From Edaphobacter paludis (GTDB lineage Bacteria > Acidobacteriota > Terriglobia > Terriglobales > Acidobacteriaceae), in contig NZ_CP121194.1 in the NCBI RefSeq assembly GCF_039993895.1, forward strand, positions 1,798,001 through 1,862,000: 64,000 bases of DNA. The letters run 5' to 3'. A program made the translations under genes and the position numbers. Within the stretch, counting starts at the first letter, position 1. Every line of letters begins with the position of its first letter. Shown piece by piece: positions 16,834-24,990 of this stretch. The notes beneath the pieces were generated by a model. The model was given only the letters and a program-made list of their open reading frames with translations. It had not been told where the DNA came from and ran no database searches.

Positions 16834-17313
16834 TCAGGCCAGCCGCAGGCTCTGCAGCGATGCGTAGCTCTGGCTCTGCTTCGGATCGTGGCTGCGGTCA
16901 GGGTCGATTTTCAACTCCATCACGGTCACACCATCGAGCGACACTGTGTAGTCCTCGATCTCTTCGGTCGACCCACTTGGGCTGAACGTAAACTGCTGCC
17001 GCACCACTTCGTGCAGGTTCGTGCCCGAACCCGCAAAGATGGCAAATTCCTGCGAACGCTCCGCTGCCTTGTCGATGAAGTGCAGCTCGATCCGACGAAT
17101 TGTCAGAGGCTCATCGAAGTGCAGACGAATCACTTGCGGCCCTGTGCCTGCCGCGCGCCAGCCTGTGGTCAGCGTTTTGCCCAGCGCGTGTTCAATGGGA
17201 AACATCGCATCTTCAGACGTAATCTCGACCCGAGCAATCCGCTCCAGATCGCGCCAGTTGTCCCGAATCGGAGTTGCAGCCACGGGCAATGGTGAAACGA
17301 TACTCTTACGCAT
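16834..17313 (-). CDS. Unknown protein with a discoidin-like (F5/8 type C) beta-sandwich pattern
   Basis: About 159 residues with no signal peptide. The pattern of alternating beta strands resembles a discoidin-type carbohydrate-binding fold: the segment LTTGWRAAGTGPQVIRLHFDEP, then LTIRRIELHFIDKAAERSQEFAIFAG and later DGVTVMELKIDPD. This is a fold-level impression, not a recognised family match. The ATG at 17313 is preferred to a TTG at 17325. It is followed 5 bp later by the metallophosphoesterase gene and lies inside the interval bracketed by the 29-bp repeats. Confidence 0.6.
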   Translation of the reverse strand: MRKSIVSPLPVAATPIRDNWRDLERIARVEITSEDAMFPIEHALGKTLTTGWRAAGTGPQVIRLHFDEPLTIRRIELHFIDKAAERSQEFAIFAGSGTNLHEVVRQQFTFSPSGSTEEIEDYTVSLDGVTVMELKIDPDRSHDPKQSQSYASLQSLRLA

Positions 17314-17404
17314 AAACGCTCTCAAGCCTCAGATCCAAGCATATCCGATAAAGGTGGAGTTAAAACGGTTCTCGTCCAGATGGAGTTTGGTGATTCGAGC
17401 AGAA

Positions 17405-17433
17405 CGCAGATTCCCTTCGGGAATGACAACCAA
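17405..17433 (+). repeat. 29-bp direct repeat, copy 2
   Basis: Identical over 29 bp to 16307-16335 and in the same orientation, 1,098 bp apart. It lies between the discoidin-like gene and the dppC-like gene. Confidence 0.85.
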
Positions 17434-17455
17434 AGAAAGCTACTCCTGAGCGGAA

Positions 17456-18328
17456 TTAGATGCCGGTTTCCATCTTCGTTCGGGGATCGAGATAGTCGCG
17501 CAGCGCATCGCCGATAAAGTTGAACGACAGCACACAAAGCATCACCGCCATCGCCGGAAAGAAGACCAGATGCGGCGAGTCGAAGAGATGCGACCGCGCG
17601 TCATTCAGCATGGAGCCCCAGCTTGCCACCGGCGGTGGAACTCCCAGACCCAGAAAACTCAGCGTGGCCTCGGCGAGCACGGCGCCGGCCATGCCGATGG
17701 CTGCCTGCACGATCAGCGGCTGCACAATATTCGGCAGGATATGCCTGCAAAGCACGCGGAGATCGGAGGCGCCCAGGGCACGCGCCGCCTCCACAAACTC
17801 GCGCTCTTTCACGGCCATGACCTGTCCACGGACCAGCCGTGCATAGCCCACCCAGCCTGAGATTGCCAGCGCCAGAATTACATTCAGCAGCCCCGGCCCC
17901 ATGAACGCGACAAACGCAATCGCCAGCAGGATTCCCGGCAGCGACATAAACGCATTGGTGACGTAGACATTCAAGATCGTGTCCGTCACACCGCCGTAGA
18001 AGCCTGCCAGGCATCCGGCAATCAGCCCCACCCCGAGCGAGAGCCCCACGACACTTACGGCGACGATCATCGAGATCCGTGCGCCGAAGATAGTTCGCGA
18101 GAGGATGTCCCGGCCCAGCTCGTCGGTGCCAAACCAATGTGCCGCGCTCGGCCCCATCAACCGCCCGGTCAGGTCGAGCCGCGCCGGATCATACGGCGCC
18201 AGCCACGGCGCGAACAGCGCGCATACCGTAAACAGCAAAAGCAGCACGATCCCGAGAGCGGCCAGCGGCTGCTGCCTCGACCGATGCAATACTGCCGTCC
18301 TAACTTTCATTCCCTCAACGCTAATCAT
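17456..18328 (-). CDS. ABC transporter permease, DppC/OppC family
   Basis: The 290-residue permease has the DppC N-terminal segment (LALGIVLLLLFTVCALFAPWLAPYDP), the HWFGTDELGRDILSRTIFGARISM motif and the docking loop REFVEAARALGASDLRVLCRHILPN. It is the expected partner of the DppB-like protein encoded at 15320-16267. Here, however, it is on the opposite strand and points toward it, which is unusual because the two normally lie in tandem. The substrate is unknown. A second possible start (ATG, seven codons in) also exists. Confidence 0.9.
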   Translation of the reverse strand: MISVEGMKVRTAVLHRSRQQPLAALGIVLLLLFTVCALFAPWLAPYDPARLDLTGRLMGPSAAHWFGTDELGRDILSRTIFGARISMIVAVSVVGLSLGVGLIAGCLAGFYGGVTDTILNVYVTNAFMSLPGILLAIAFVAFMGPGLLNVILALAISGWVGYARLVRGQVMAVKEREFVEAARALGASDLRVLCRHILPNIVQPLIVQAAIGMAGAVLAEATLSFLGLGVPPPVASWGSMLNDARSHLFDSPHLVFFPAMAVMLCVLSFNFIGDALRDYLDPRTKMETGI

Positions 18329-18440
18329 TTAGTCCCAGCATGAAGCCACAAGGCCAGTTAGGCAAGAGCCGAAAATAGAGGTATCCACAGATTTTTTTGG
18401 ACCGTCAGGCAACGTTTTAAACCTGCAAAAATTAAAGCAT

Positions 18441-19382
18441 TTGGAGAGCCATGGAGTGCAATTTATTGCATCCTACTGGGCAAAAGGAAATCCAAAACAG
18501 TTCAAAGCAATGCCTAATATTATTTTTCAACTGATTACTCTCCTTGGAATACTTCTTCTCCTGCTCTCATTCGTGCCGTTGAGGCGTATTTTCAAGATTC
18601 TTCCATCTGGCCTTACGCGCAATGCATGGTTAGGTCTGGCCTTTCTCATCGGCTTTTCCATCGTCGGTTATCTTCTTTTGTTCTGGCTTAATTACACCGA
18701 AGGCCCTGACCACCACGAGGATTGGTTAATATCTTTAATCTGTCTTTTGGCTTCCATCTTTGTTTTATGCGTTTGCATGATCTCAGATCGGACTGCGAAA
18801 GAAGTATCGAGGATTGCTGACCTGGAGCTGGCGGTCCTTATCGACCCTCTCACGGAGCTGTACAACAGACGACACATTTTGTCGCTTCTTGAAAAAGAGT
18901 GTTCGCGCTCCAAATTGCTGCATAAACCGCTCTCTGTCTTGCTGTTGGATATCGACAGCTTCAAAGAGATCAATGACACCCTTGGACATCAGGCCGGCGA
19001 CTTTGTTCTGAAAGAGTTTTCCAGACTCTTCGCAGCCATTCAGAACAATTCTGGTTTCGTAGGCAGGTACGGTGGGGAAGAGTTTCTGATTCTCCTGCCG
19101 GATACGACTCGGTTCAATGCCTTTCAGGCTGCGGAGCAGCTTCGTTACGTCATCGAATCGACAACGATGATGCTCGAAAGCAAGTATGAGATTCCGGTAA
19201 CGGCAAGTATCGGCGTGGCCACATCGTCAAGCTTCACTGAAACTCCTCATGACCTGATCTCTCTGGCGGATAAGGCTCTGTACGAGGCTAAGGCGAGCGG
19301 CAGAAATAATGTCTGCATGGCGCCGCAGCAGCATGCCTGGCAGCAGGAAGCGAAATCGACTCTCGCCATTCCGTTTGTTTAG
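18441..19382 (+). CDS. Membrane diguanylate cyclase (GGDEF domain)
   Basis: The 313-residue protein has three hydrophobic helices in its first 120 residues (FQLITLLGILLLLLSFVPL, AWLGLAFLIGFSIVGYLLLFW, WLISLICLLASIFVLCVCM). A GGDEF domain of about 170 residues follows, with DPLTELYNRRHIL at its start and the active-site signature RYGGEEF. The catalytic loop is intact, so synthesis of cyclic di-GMP is expected. No recognisable sensory domain is present outside the membrane part. The start at 18441 has GGAGAG just upstream; an ATG at 18510 would remove 23 polar residues and also fits. Base composition is more AT-rich than in neighbouring operons. Confidence 0.88.
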   Translation: MESHGVQFIASYWAKGNPKQFKAMPNIIFQLITLLGILLLLLSFVPLRRIFKILPSGLTRNAWLGLAFLIGFSIVGYLLLFWLNYTEGPDHHEDWLISLICLLASIFVLCVCMISDRTAKEVSRIADLELAVLIDPLTELYNRRHILSLLEKECSRSKLLHKPLSVLLLDIDSFKEINDTLGHQAGDFVLKEFSRLFAAIQNNSGFVGRYGGEEFLILLPDTTRFNAFQAAEQLRYVIESTTMMLESKYEIPVTASIGVATSSSFTETPHDLISLADKALYEAKASGRNNVCMAPQQHAWQQEAKSTLAIPFV

Positions 19383-19392
19383 GCGAGTAAGC

Positions 19393-19420
19393 GGGCAGCG
19401 GTTCGGGTAAGCCGCTGCCC
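19393..19420 (+). terminator. GC hairpin after the GGDEF gene
   Basis: Perfect 9-bp arms GGGCAGCGG/CCGCTGCCC at 19393-19401 and 19412-19420, beginning 11 bp after the stop codon. No clear T-tract follows, so intrinsic termination is only probable. Confidence 0.5.
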
Positions 19421-19587
19421 TCTCTAAGCCGAAAGGTTCAATTGGATAGAAGGTAGCAAAATACTGTGGCGCAACCGCCCGGTGTGAAGCTCTGTGTCGC
19501 GAATACAATTCACTCTAAGCGTAAGGCTGTCCTGATTGCAGATTTATTTTAGGCGATGCCCAATATTGGATTGGAATTGAAGAGTTT

Positions 19588-20166
19588 ATGACGATGTTTC
19601 CTGCAGTAATCAGGATTGCGGAAAATGCGCCTTTTATGGCTCTTCTGTTGTATGTGTCTTTTAGTCGCTCTTATCAAAAAAGTACAACATCGTTCACGGA
19701 CGATACTGTGGCATTTCCTATAGAAACCATAGCGGTTTGGCTTTGCCTGCTTTGTATCCCCATATTTTTATATTGGGCAATGATGGCATCGGCCAAATTA
19801 GATTTTTCGTCTCATTATTTAGACACGGTATCTAAAATTATGGAGGTAATCATTCCGGCTTGGTTTGGTCTCGGACTCTTGTTCTCACTCCCAGGGACGT
19901 TGGTTGTTACACCTGAAGGAATTGAAAAGCGATTTTGGCTGAGATCAAACAGGGAAGTGCTTTGGGGAAAGATTACATCGATTATCGTAGGTGAAGACCG
20001 TGTAGAGATTGCTGGCGCGAATGGTAAGAAAATAGCCCATGAAAGATTCAATTTAGATCGGGAGAGATTCTTGTTTGAGTTAAAGCGGCGTTGCTCCGAA
20101 GAAGATTTTGCAGAGCGGCTCGATCAGAATGTAGCGATGGCTGCCCGAAAAAAGCGCGGGTCGTAA
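19588..20166 (+). CDS. Membrane protein of unknown function with a PH-like tail
   Basis: The 192-residue protein is not recognised. Three hydrophobic stretches lie in the first 110 residues (FMALLLYVSF; IETIAVWLCLLCIPIFLYWAMM; IPAWFGLGLLFSLPGTLVV). A cytoplasmic tail follows: VTPEGIEKRFWLRSNREVLWGKITSIIVGEDRVEIAG. The pattern 'gi..r.w.r...v.W..I..i' is typical of bacterial PH-like domains attached to membrane helices. It lies alone in an AT-rich patch, unlike the GC-rich genes on both sides, which hints at recent transfer or weak selection. Confidence 0.7.
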   Translation: MTMFPAVIRIAENAPFMALLLYVSFSRSYQKSTTSFTDDTVAFPIETIAVWLCLLCIPIFLYWAMMASAKLDFSSHYLDTVSKIMEVIIPAWFGLGLLFSLPGTLVVTPEGIEKRFWLRSNREVLWGKITSIIVGEDRVEIAGANGKKIAHERFNLDRERFLFELKRRCSEEDFAERLDQNVAMAARKKRGS

Positions 20167-20288
20167 TCAAGGAGAGGTTTTTCCTAGAAGTTGTTCATGA
20201 ATCAATCCCTGAAGTTCAACGCTGTTGAAGAGTAAAATCAAGTCAGAGCAAGACAAACCATCGTGGCCCTCAACCCCAAAGGACCAGT

Positions 20289-21524
20289 TTGCGAATTTTG
20301 ATTTACGGCCTCAACTATTCTCCCGAGCTTACCGGCATCGGAAAGTACACCGGAGAGATGGCTTCGTGGTTGGCGGGACGTGGCCATGACGTCCACGTCG
20401 TCACCGCACCACCGTACTATCCTGCGTGGAGCATTCGCGAAGACTACCGGGGCAAGCTCTACCGCACGGAAAAGGTTCCCGGCGAACCCGTCGTCTATCG
20501 CACCCCGCTGTACGTCCCGGCCCAGCCTACCGGTCTCAAACGCATGGTGCACCTTTTTTCCTTCATGCTTGGCAGCCTGCCGGTCATGCTCCGTCAGACC
20601 TTTTGGGAGCCTGAGGTTGTCTTCACGGTTGAGCCAACTTTTTTCGGAGCTCCCCTCGCGCTTCTGGTCGCTCAGACTGCGGGAGCGGCCTCGTGGCTGC
20701 ATGTACAGGACTTCGAGATCGATGCAGCCTTTGACCTTGGGCTGCTGCCTGCGAAAGGGCTTATTCACGACTTCGCCCTTGGCCTTGAAGGGTTCTTCAC
20801 TCGCGCGTTTACTCGCGTCTCCAGCATCTCGCAGAAGATGGTCGAGCGCGCCTTCACCAAGGGAGTTCCCGTAGACCGTACCGTCCTTTTTCCTAACTGG
20901 GTCGATGTCGATGCCATCCATCCCCAGCCGCATGATGCGCCGAACAGCTTCCGCCGTGAGCTTGGCCTGGAAGACAAGATCATCGTTCTTTACTCCGGCA
21001 ATATGGGAGCCAAGCAGGGACTGGAACTGCTCGCGCCGCTCGCTGAAACGTTCGAGAATACGCCATGCGTCCATTTCCTGTTCTGCGGCGATGGAGCCTT
21101 TCGTCCACAGCTTGAAACATTGGTTGCTCACCGACCTAATGTGACCCTGCTGCCGCTGCAACCCTTCAGCCGACTCAATGACCTGCTTAATGCTGCCGAT
21201 ATTCACTTACTGCCGCAGCGCGCCGGAGCGGCCGATCTGGTCATGCCCTCGAAGCTTACCGGAATGCTCTCCAGCGGTCGTCCCGTGATTGCCACTGCGG
21301 ACGCTGGGACGCAGGTCGCTCACGTCGTCGAAGGCTCTGGCCTCGTCGTGCCTGCGGAAGACGCTCCTGCGCTTCACGCTGCGGTGCAGCGACTTATCGA
21401 CGATGAGCCGCTACGTCAGCAGTTAGGTGCAGCGGCCCGTCGATATGCCGTCGAGCATTTAGGCAAGGAACAGGTGCTTCTGCAGTTTGAAAGCAATCTA
21501 CAGAGCCTTGTTCCCAAGGCATAA
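20289..21524 (+). CDS. WcaI-like glycosyltransferase, GT4 family
   Basis: The 411-residue GT-B protein starts LRILIYGLNYSPELTGIGKYTGEMASWLAGRGHDV, the pattern of WcaI-type transferases of colanic-acid and other exopolysaccharide pathways. The C-terminal half holds the nucleotide-sugar site (VLYSGNMGAKQGLELL, HLLPQRAGAADLVMPSKLTGMLSSGRPVIATA). It would add a sugar to a lipid-linked glycan at the inner face of the membrane. The donor and acceptor cannot be read. The start is TTG at 20289 with AAAGGA 6 nt upstream. No other exopolysaccharide gene adjoins it. A long hairpin follows. Confidence 0.88.
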   Translation: MRILIYGLNYSPELTGIGKYTGEMASWLAGRGHDVHVVTAPPYYPAWSIREDYRGKLYRTEKVPGEPVVYRTPLYVPAQPTGLKRMVHLFSFMLGSLPVMLRQTFWEPEVVFTVEPTFFGAPLALLVAQTAGAASWLHVQDFEIDAAFDLGLLPAKGLIHDFALGLEGFFTRAFTRVSSISQKMVERAFTKGVPVDRTVLFPNWVDVDAIHPQPHDAPNSFRRELGLEDKIIVLYSGNMGAKQGLELLAPLAETFENTPCVHFLFCGDGAFRPQLETLVAHRPNVTLLPLQPFSRLNDLLNAADIHLLPQRAGAADLVMPSKLTGMLSSGRPVIATADAGTQVAHVVEGSGLVVPAEDAPALHAAVQRLIDDEPLRQQLGAAARRYAVEHLGKEQVLLQFESNLQSLVPKA

Positions 21525-21527
21525 ATA

Positions 21528-21560
21528 CGGCTGTTGCCTGTTATCTGTAGGCAACAGCCG
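21528..21560. terminator. Bidirectional hairpin between convergent glycosyltransferase and GH2 genes
   Basis: Perfect 12-bp arms at 21528-21539 and 21549-21560 with a 9-nt loop. It lies 4 bp after the plus-strand stop and 27 bp after the minus-strand stop. T-tracts are weak on both sides. Confidence 0.65.
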
Positions 21561-21586
21561 CAATACCGCAGGATATTTTCCCGGAG

Positions 21587-23479
21587 CTATTCAGCCTTGC
21601 CCACGGAATGCTCCTTGTAGGTCTTCTGGAAGAGGTAGAAGGCCTGCTTCTTCTTGCCGTCCTCGGAGATAAGGCCCTTGCGATTGAAGCCGTCCTGTAG
21701 TTTGGGGATGTTGCGGGTGGGCGAGCGGAAGTCCATCAGGATCCAGGGAATGAGACCGCGTACCTGTGGAATTTTATTAATCATGACGAACTGGTGCTCG
21801 TAGACGTTGACCTGCTGCTCTTCGGTCCAGCGCTGGTCTTTGCCGCCATGGTTGCCCTGCTTGGCTTCGGCGCCGAACTCGGAGATCAGGATGGGCTTCT
21901 GAGGAAGCGTCCACTTGATGTTGTCGGCGTCTTCGGGACGGCCTTCGTACCAGCCGACGTACTCGTTCTGGCCGACGACGTCGAGAGCGTTGGTCAGAGG
22001 ATCGTTCTCCACCATCTCGTTGCCTTTGGCGTGCGGGCCGATGATCGCGGAGGTAATGGGCCGCGTTGGGTCGAGCCTGCGGGCTTCATTGGCGAGGTTG
22101 GTGAGGAACTGGGTGCGAGTGGGATTATTCGGCGTCTCGTTGGAGACGGACCAGAGAATGACCGAGGCCTTGTCGCGGTCGCGGCGGATCATCTCGTTGA
22201 GCATGTAGGTGGCCTTGGCGTAGACCTCGGGCTTGTCGAAGGAGATGTGCTGCCATAGCGGAATCTCCGACCAGATCATGATGCCGTCGCGGTCGGCTTC
22301 GCGCTCCATACGCTCGTCGTGCGGGTAGTGGGCGAGGCGGACGAAGTTCGCGTTCATGTCCTTGAGAAAGCCGAAGATGTTTTTGACGTCCTCATCGGTG
22401 CAGACGCGACCGGTGCGGTAGGGAGCCTCGGCGTGCTCGTTGACGCCCTGGAGGAAGATGGCTTTGCCGTTGAGCAGGATGCGGGTGCCATCGACGCGGA
22501 TGTCGCGGAAGCCGATGTCATCCGTGAGCTTGTCCTGCTGATCCCCGGAGCCTGATGCGAGTTCGACTTTGTAGAGCTTTGGCGTCTCGTGCGACCAAAG
22601 TTCGAGCTTGCTTGCTTTTACCTCAAAGGGAGCGCGGCCATCGGCGTCAGTTTTGAGAGTAGTATCAACGCCAGCCTCGGGGATGCGGAGGGTGACCGGA
22701 GTTCCGGCGGTTGCGCCAACGACGTGGACGTAGCCCGTAAGCGTGGTGGCATCGGCAGCGGAGAAGGTGCTGCCGTGCTTCAGGTGTATGTCGTAGTCGT
22801 CGATGAACTGCATGGGAACGGTGACTAGCGAGACATCGCGGGTGAGGCCGCCGTAGTTGAACCAGTCGATGCCGACCGAGGGAATGCCATCGACCTCGCG
22901 GGTGGAGTCCACGGCGATGACGACGAAGTTGTTGCCGGGCTTCAGCGCGGCGGTGACTTCGCAGTCGAAGGGAGTAAAGCCGCCCTCGTGGTCGCAGATG
23001 CGCTTCTGGTTGACCCAGACGAAGGACTTATAGTTTGCCGCGCCGATGTGGAGGAAGGTGCGCGTGTTGGGCTTGGGCTCGAAGCCGAAGTCGCGCTGAT
23101 ACCAGATGACTCCCTCGTAGCGAAAGAGGGTGGGGTCCTGGGTGTTCCAGTCGCCGGGGACTTTGAGTGTGGGCGCGGTGGCGAAGTCGTACTCCGCGTT
23201 GTGCGGGCCGCTGTCGATATTGGGGTGGGTGTTGAGGGCGTAGGTCTTGTCGTTGACCTTGCCATCGGGGGCATAGAGCGCTCGCGCAGGTGGCTGATCG
23301 ACGAGGTAATGCCAGTTGCCGTCGAGTGACGTGACGGTGCGGTGGTCTACTCCGACAAGCAGCGTCTTCAGCGGTTGCTGCGCTAACAATGGCGACGCGA
23401 TGGCACAACATACCAAACTGAGCAATGCATTGCGGTGGCCTGTCCACTTACTTGAGACGATCTTCGAGAAACTAGTCAT
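21587..23479 (-). CDS. Secreted glycoside hydrolase family 2 (beta-galactosidase/beta-glucuronidase type)
   Basis: The 630-residue enzyme has a signal peptide ending near residue 34 (LVCCAIASPLLAQ). It has the three-part GH2 core: a sugar-binding jelly roll (about 50-220), an immunoglobulin-like domain (220-330) and a TIM barrel (330-625). E448 in ILWSVSNETP is the expected acid/base and E534 in ILISEFGAEA the nucleophile. Specificity (galactose, glucuronate, mannose or arabinose) cannot be set from sequence. The context with GH28, GH106-like and GH35 genes suggests a role in pectin side-chain breakdown. The ATG at 23479 gives a proper signal peptide; a longer reading to 23584 does not. It is the last gene of the four-gene run, 128 bp after GH28. 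Confidence 0.85.
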   Translation of the reverse strand: MTSFSKIVSSKWTGHRNALLSLVCCAIASPLLAQQPLKTLLVGVDHRTVTSLDGNWHYLVDQPPARALYAPDGKVNDKTYALNTHPNIDSGPHNAEYDFATAPTLKVPGDWNTQDPTLFRYEGVIWYQRDFGFEPKPNTRTFLHIGAANYKSFVWVNQKRICDHEGGFTPFDCEVTAALKPGNNFVVIAVDSTREVDGIPSVGIDWFNYGGLTRDVSLVTVPMQFIDDYDIHLKHGSTFSAADATTLTGYVHVVGATAGTPVTLRIPEAGVDTTLKTDADGRAPFEVKASKLELWSHETPKLYKVELASGSGDQQDKLTDDIGFRDIRVDGTRILLNGKAIFLQGVNEHAEAPYRTGRVCTDEDVKNIFGFLKDMNANFVRLAHYPHDERMEREADRDGIMIWSEIPLWQHISFDKPEVYAKATYMLNEMIRRDRDKASVILWSVSNETPNNPTRTQFLTNLANEARRLDPTRPITSAIIGPHAKGNEMVENDPLTNALDVVGQNEYVGWYEGRPEDADNIKWTLPQKPILISEFGAEAKQGNHGGKDQRWTEEQQVNVYEHQFVMINKIPQVRGLIPWILMDFRSPTRNIPKLQDGFNRKGLISEDGKKKQAFYLFQKTYKEHSVGKAE

Positions 23480-23607
23480 GGCACTCACACTCTGGCTGAA
23501 GTTGAAGGAATTTAGAACGAAGAGGCGAGACGGCTGGCAGCAACGGCGTCCTACAAGCGACAGATGTCGTACCTCTTTATTCACGCGACCATGCTATCAG
23601 CCGTGGA

Positions 23608-24990
23608 TTATTTTGGTTCGCCGTAGGGGATGTCTTTTTTGCCGGGGGCTATCGGGGTGTCGGTGAACTGTACTTTGCTGCCGTCGGCTGTCTTGATGTT
23701 GTTGTCCGTCATGGTCCAGTTTTTGGCGTTGGCGATCGTGCCTGCCGTTTTGGCCTCGATGTCGAGATGATCGAGACGGAAGTTCGTCAGCGGCGCGGTG
23801 GGGTAGGCGCTTACGTTGAAGGCTTCCTTTGCTCCCACGGCTTTGATGTTCCAGATGTGGACGTCGCTGAAGTGGGGCAGGCCCTGTGCCTCTGGAACTT
23901 TGGTGGTGAGGACTATCCAGTAGTGAGGCGGATTTTTGACCTCGGGCGGCAGCGTGGCATAGCTATAGCTGGGATTCCAGTTCATGGTCATGTGGATGGG
24001 GATGGCTACGCCCTGGAGATGGAGGTCGTGGATGCGGATGTCGGTGGCGGTGCCTCCGCGAGTGTGAGCGGATTTGAAGAGGACGCCCGAGGGTACTCCG
24101 CTGAGCGCCGTGAGGTTGTAGGCCTCGATGTTGTGGAAGCCGCCGGAGGTCTCGCTGCCGATGGTGATGGCGGCAGCTCCGTGGCGGATGATGGAGTCGC
24201 GGAGGATGATGTCTTCGGTGGGCCGGTTGACGCGGAGGCCGTCCGAGTCGCGGCCGGATTTGAGGCAGAGGGCGTCGTCGTTGACGTCGATATCGGCGTG
24301 TTGAACGAGAACTTTGCGCGAGGAGTCGATATCGATGCCGTCGGTGGAGGGGCCTTTGCCTCCTTCGTTGTTACGGATGGTGACGCCGTCGATGGTGATG
24401 TCGTGGGAGTAGAGAACCTGGACCGTCCAGAAGCCGGAACGCTTGAGCAGGATGCCGCCGCCGAGGTGAACGTTATAGGAATTTTGCAGAAGAACGAGCC
24501 GGGGGCGTTTGGCGTCGTAGTCGGAGGCCCAGCGGAGGCCGCGCGGCTCGTAGGTCTTGCGGAGGTCCCAGTAGGACTTCCACCAGATAGGGCCGTCGCC
24601 GTCGATGGTGCCTTTGCCGGTGATGGTCACGTTTGACTGGTCACGCACGTTGATGAGTGCGGCGGGCCAGGTCATCTCGATGCCCGCGATGCGGGTGGGC
24701 AGCTCGGGGTAGTCCGCCAGATGCTCGGAGCCAATGATTGTGGCGCCCTCGGGAACGTCGAGTGTGGTGCCGGACTTGAGGAAGAGCGAGCCGGTGAGGT
24801 AGGTTCCCGGCTTGAGGGTGATGGTGCCGTGGACTTCGGCGGCTGCGTCGATGGCCTTCTGGATGGCGGCGGTATCGAGCGTGGTGCCGTCGCCCTTAGC
24901 TCCGTAGTCGTTGGCTACAAAAGTTTTGGGTGCGGCGAAGGCGGTGGTGGTGAGTGCGAGGGCACAGGTGAGGAGGAGGGCGCGGGACAT
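23608..24990 (-). CDS. Secreted polygalacturonase-like glycoside hydrolase family 28
   Basis: The 460-residue parallel beta-helix enzyme has a short signal peptide (MSRALLLTCALALTTTAFAA), the GH28 opening FVANDYGAKGDGTTLDTAAIQKAID and the family active site. STDGIDID supplies D217, VNDDALCLKSG supplies D238 and D239, and RHGAAAITIGSE supplies H270. GH28 enzymes hydrolyse alpha-1,4-galacturonic acid links in homogalacturonan or rhamnogalacturonan, either inside chains or from the ends. The sequence does not decide which. The start lies directly after the stop of the upstream GH106-like gene with no gap, so the two are co-transcribed. Confidence 0.9.
   Translation of the reverse strand: MSRALLLTCALALTTTAFAAPKTFVANDYGAKGDGTTLDTAAIQKAIDAAAEVHGTITLKPGTYLTGSLFLKSGTTLDVPEGATIIGSEHLADYPELPTRIAGIEMTWPAALINVRDQSNVTITGKGTIDGDGPIWWKSYWDLRKTYEPRGLRWASDYDAKRPRLVLLQNSYNVHLGGGILLKRSGFWTVQVLYSHDITIDGVTIRNNEGGKGPSTDGIDIDSSRKVLVQHADIDVNDDALCLKSGRDSDGLRVNRPTEDIILRDSIIRHGAAAITIGSETSGGFHNIEAYNLTALSGVPSGVLFKSAHTRGGTATDIRIHDLHLQGVAIPIHMTMNWNPSYSYATLPPEVKNPPHYWIVLTTKVPEAQGLPHFSDVHIWNIKAVGAKEAFNVSAYPTAPLTNFRLDHLDIEAKTAGTIANAKNWTMTDNNIKTADGSKVQFTDTPIAPGKKDIPYGEPK

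Noticed and set aside
23767..24636. A 289-codon plus-strand frame opposite the GH28 gene
   Set aside because: Extremely rich in Gly, Val and Asp, with no hydrophobic core pattern; it mirrors the GH28 gene, whose active-site motifs are complete.
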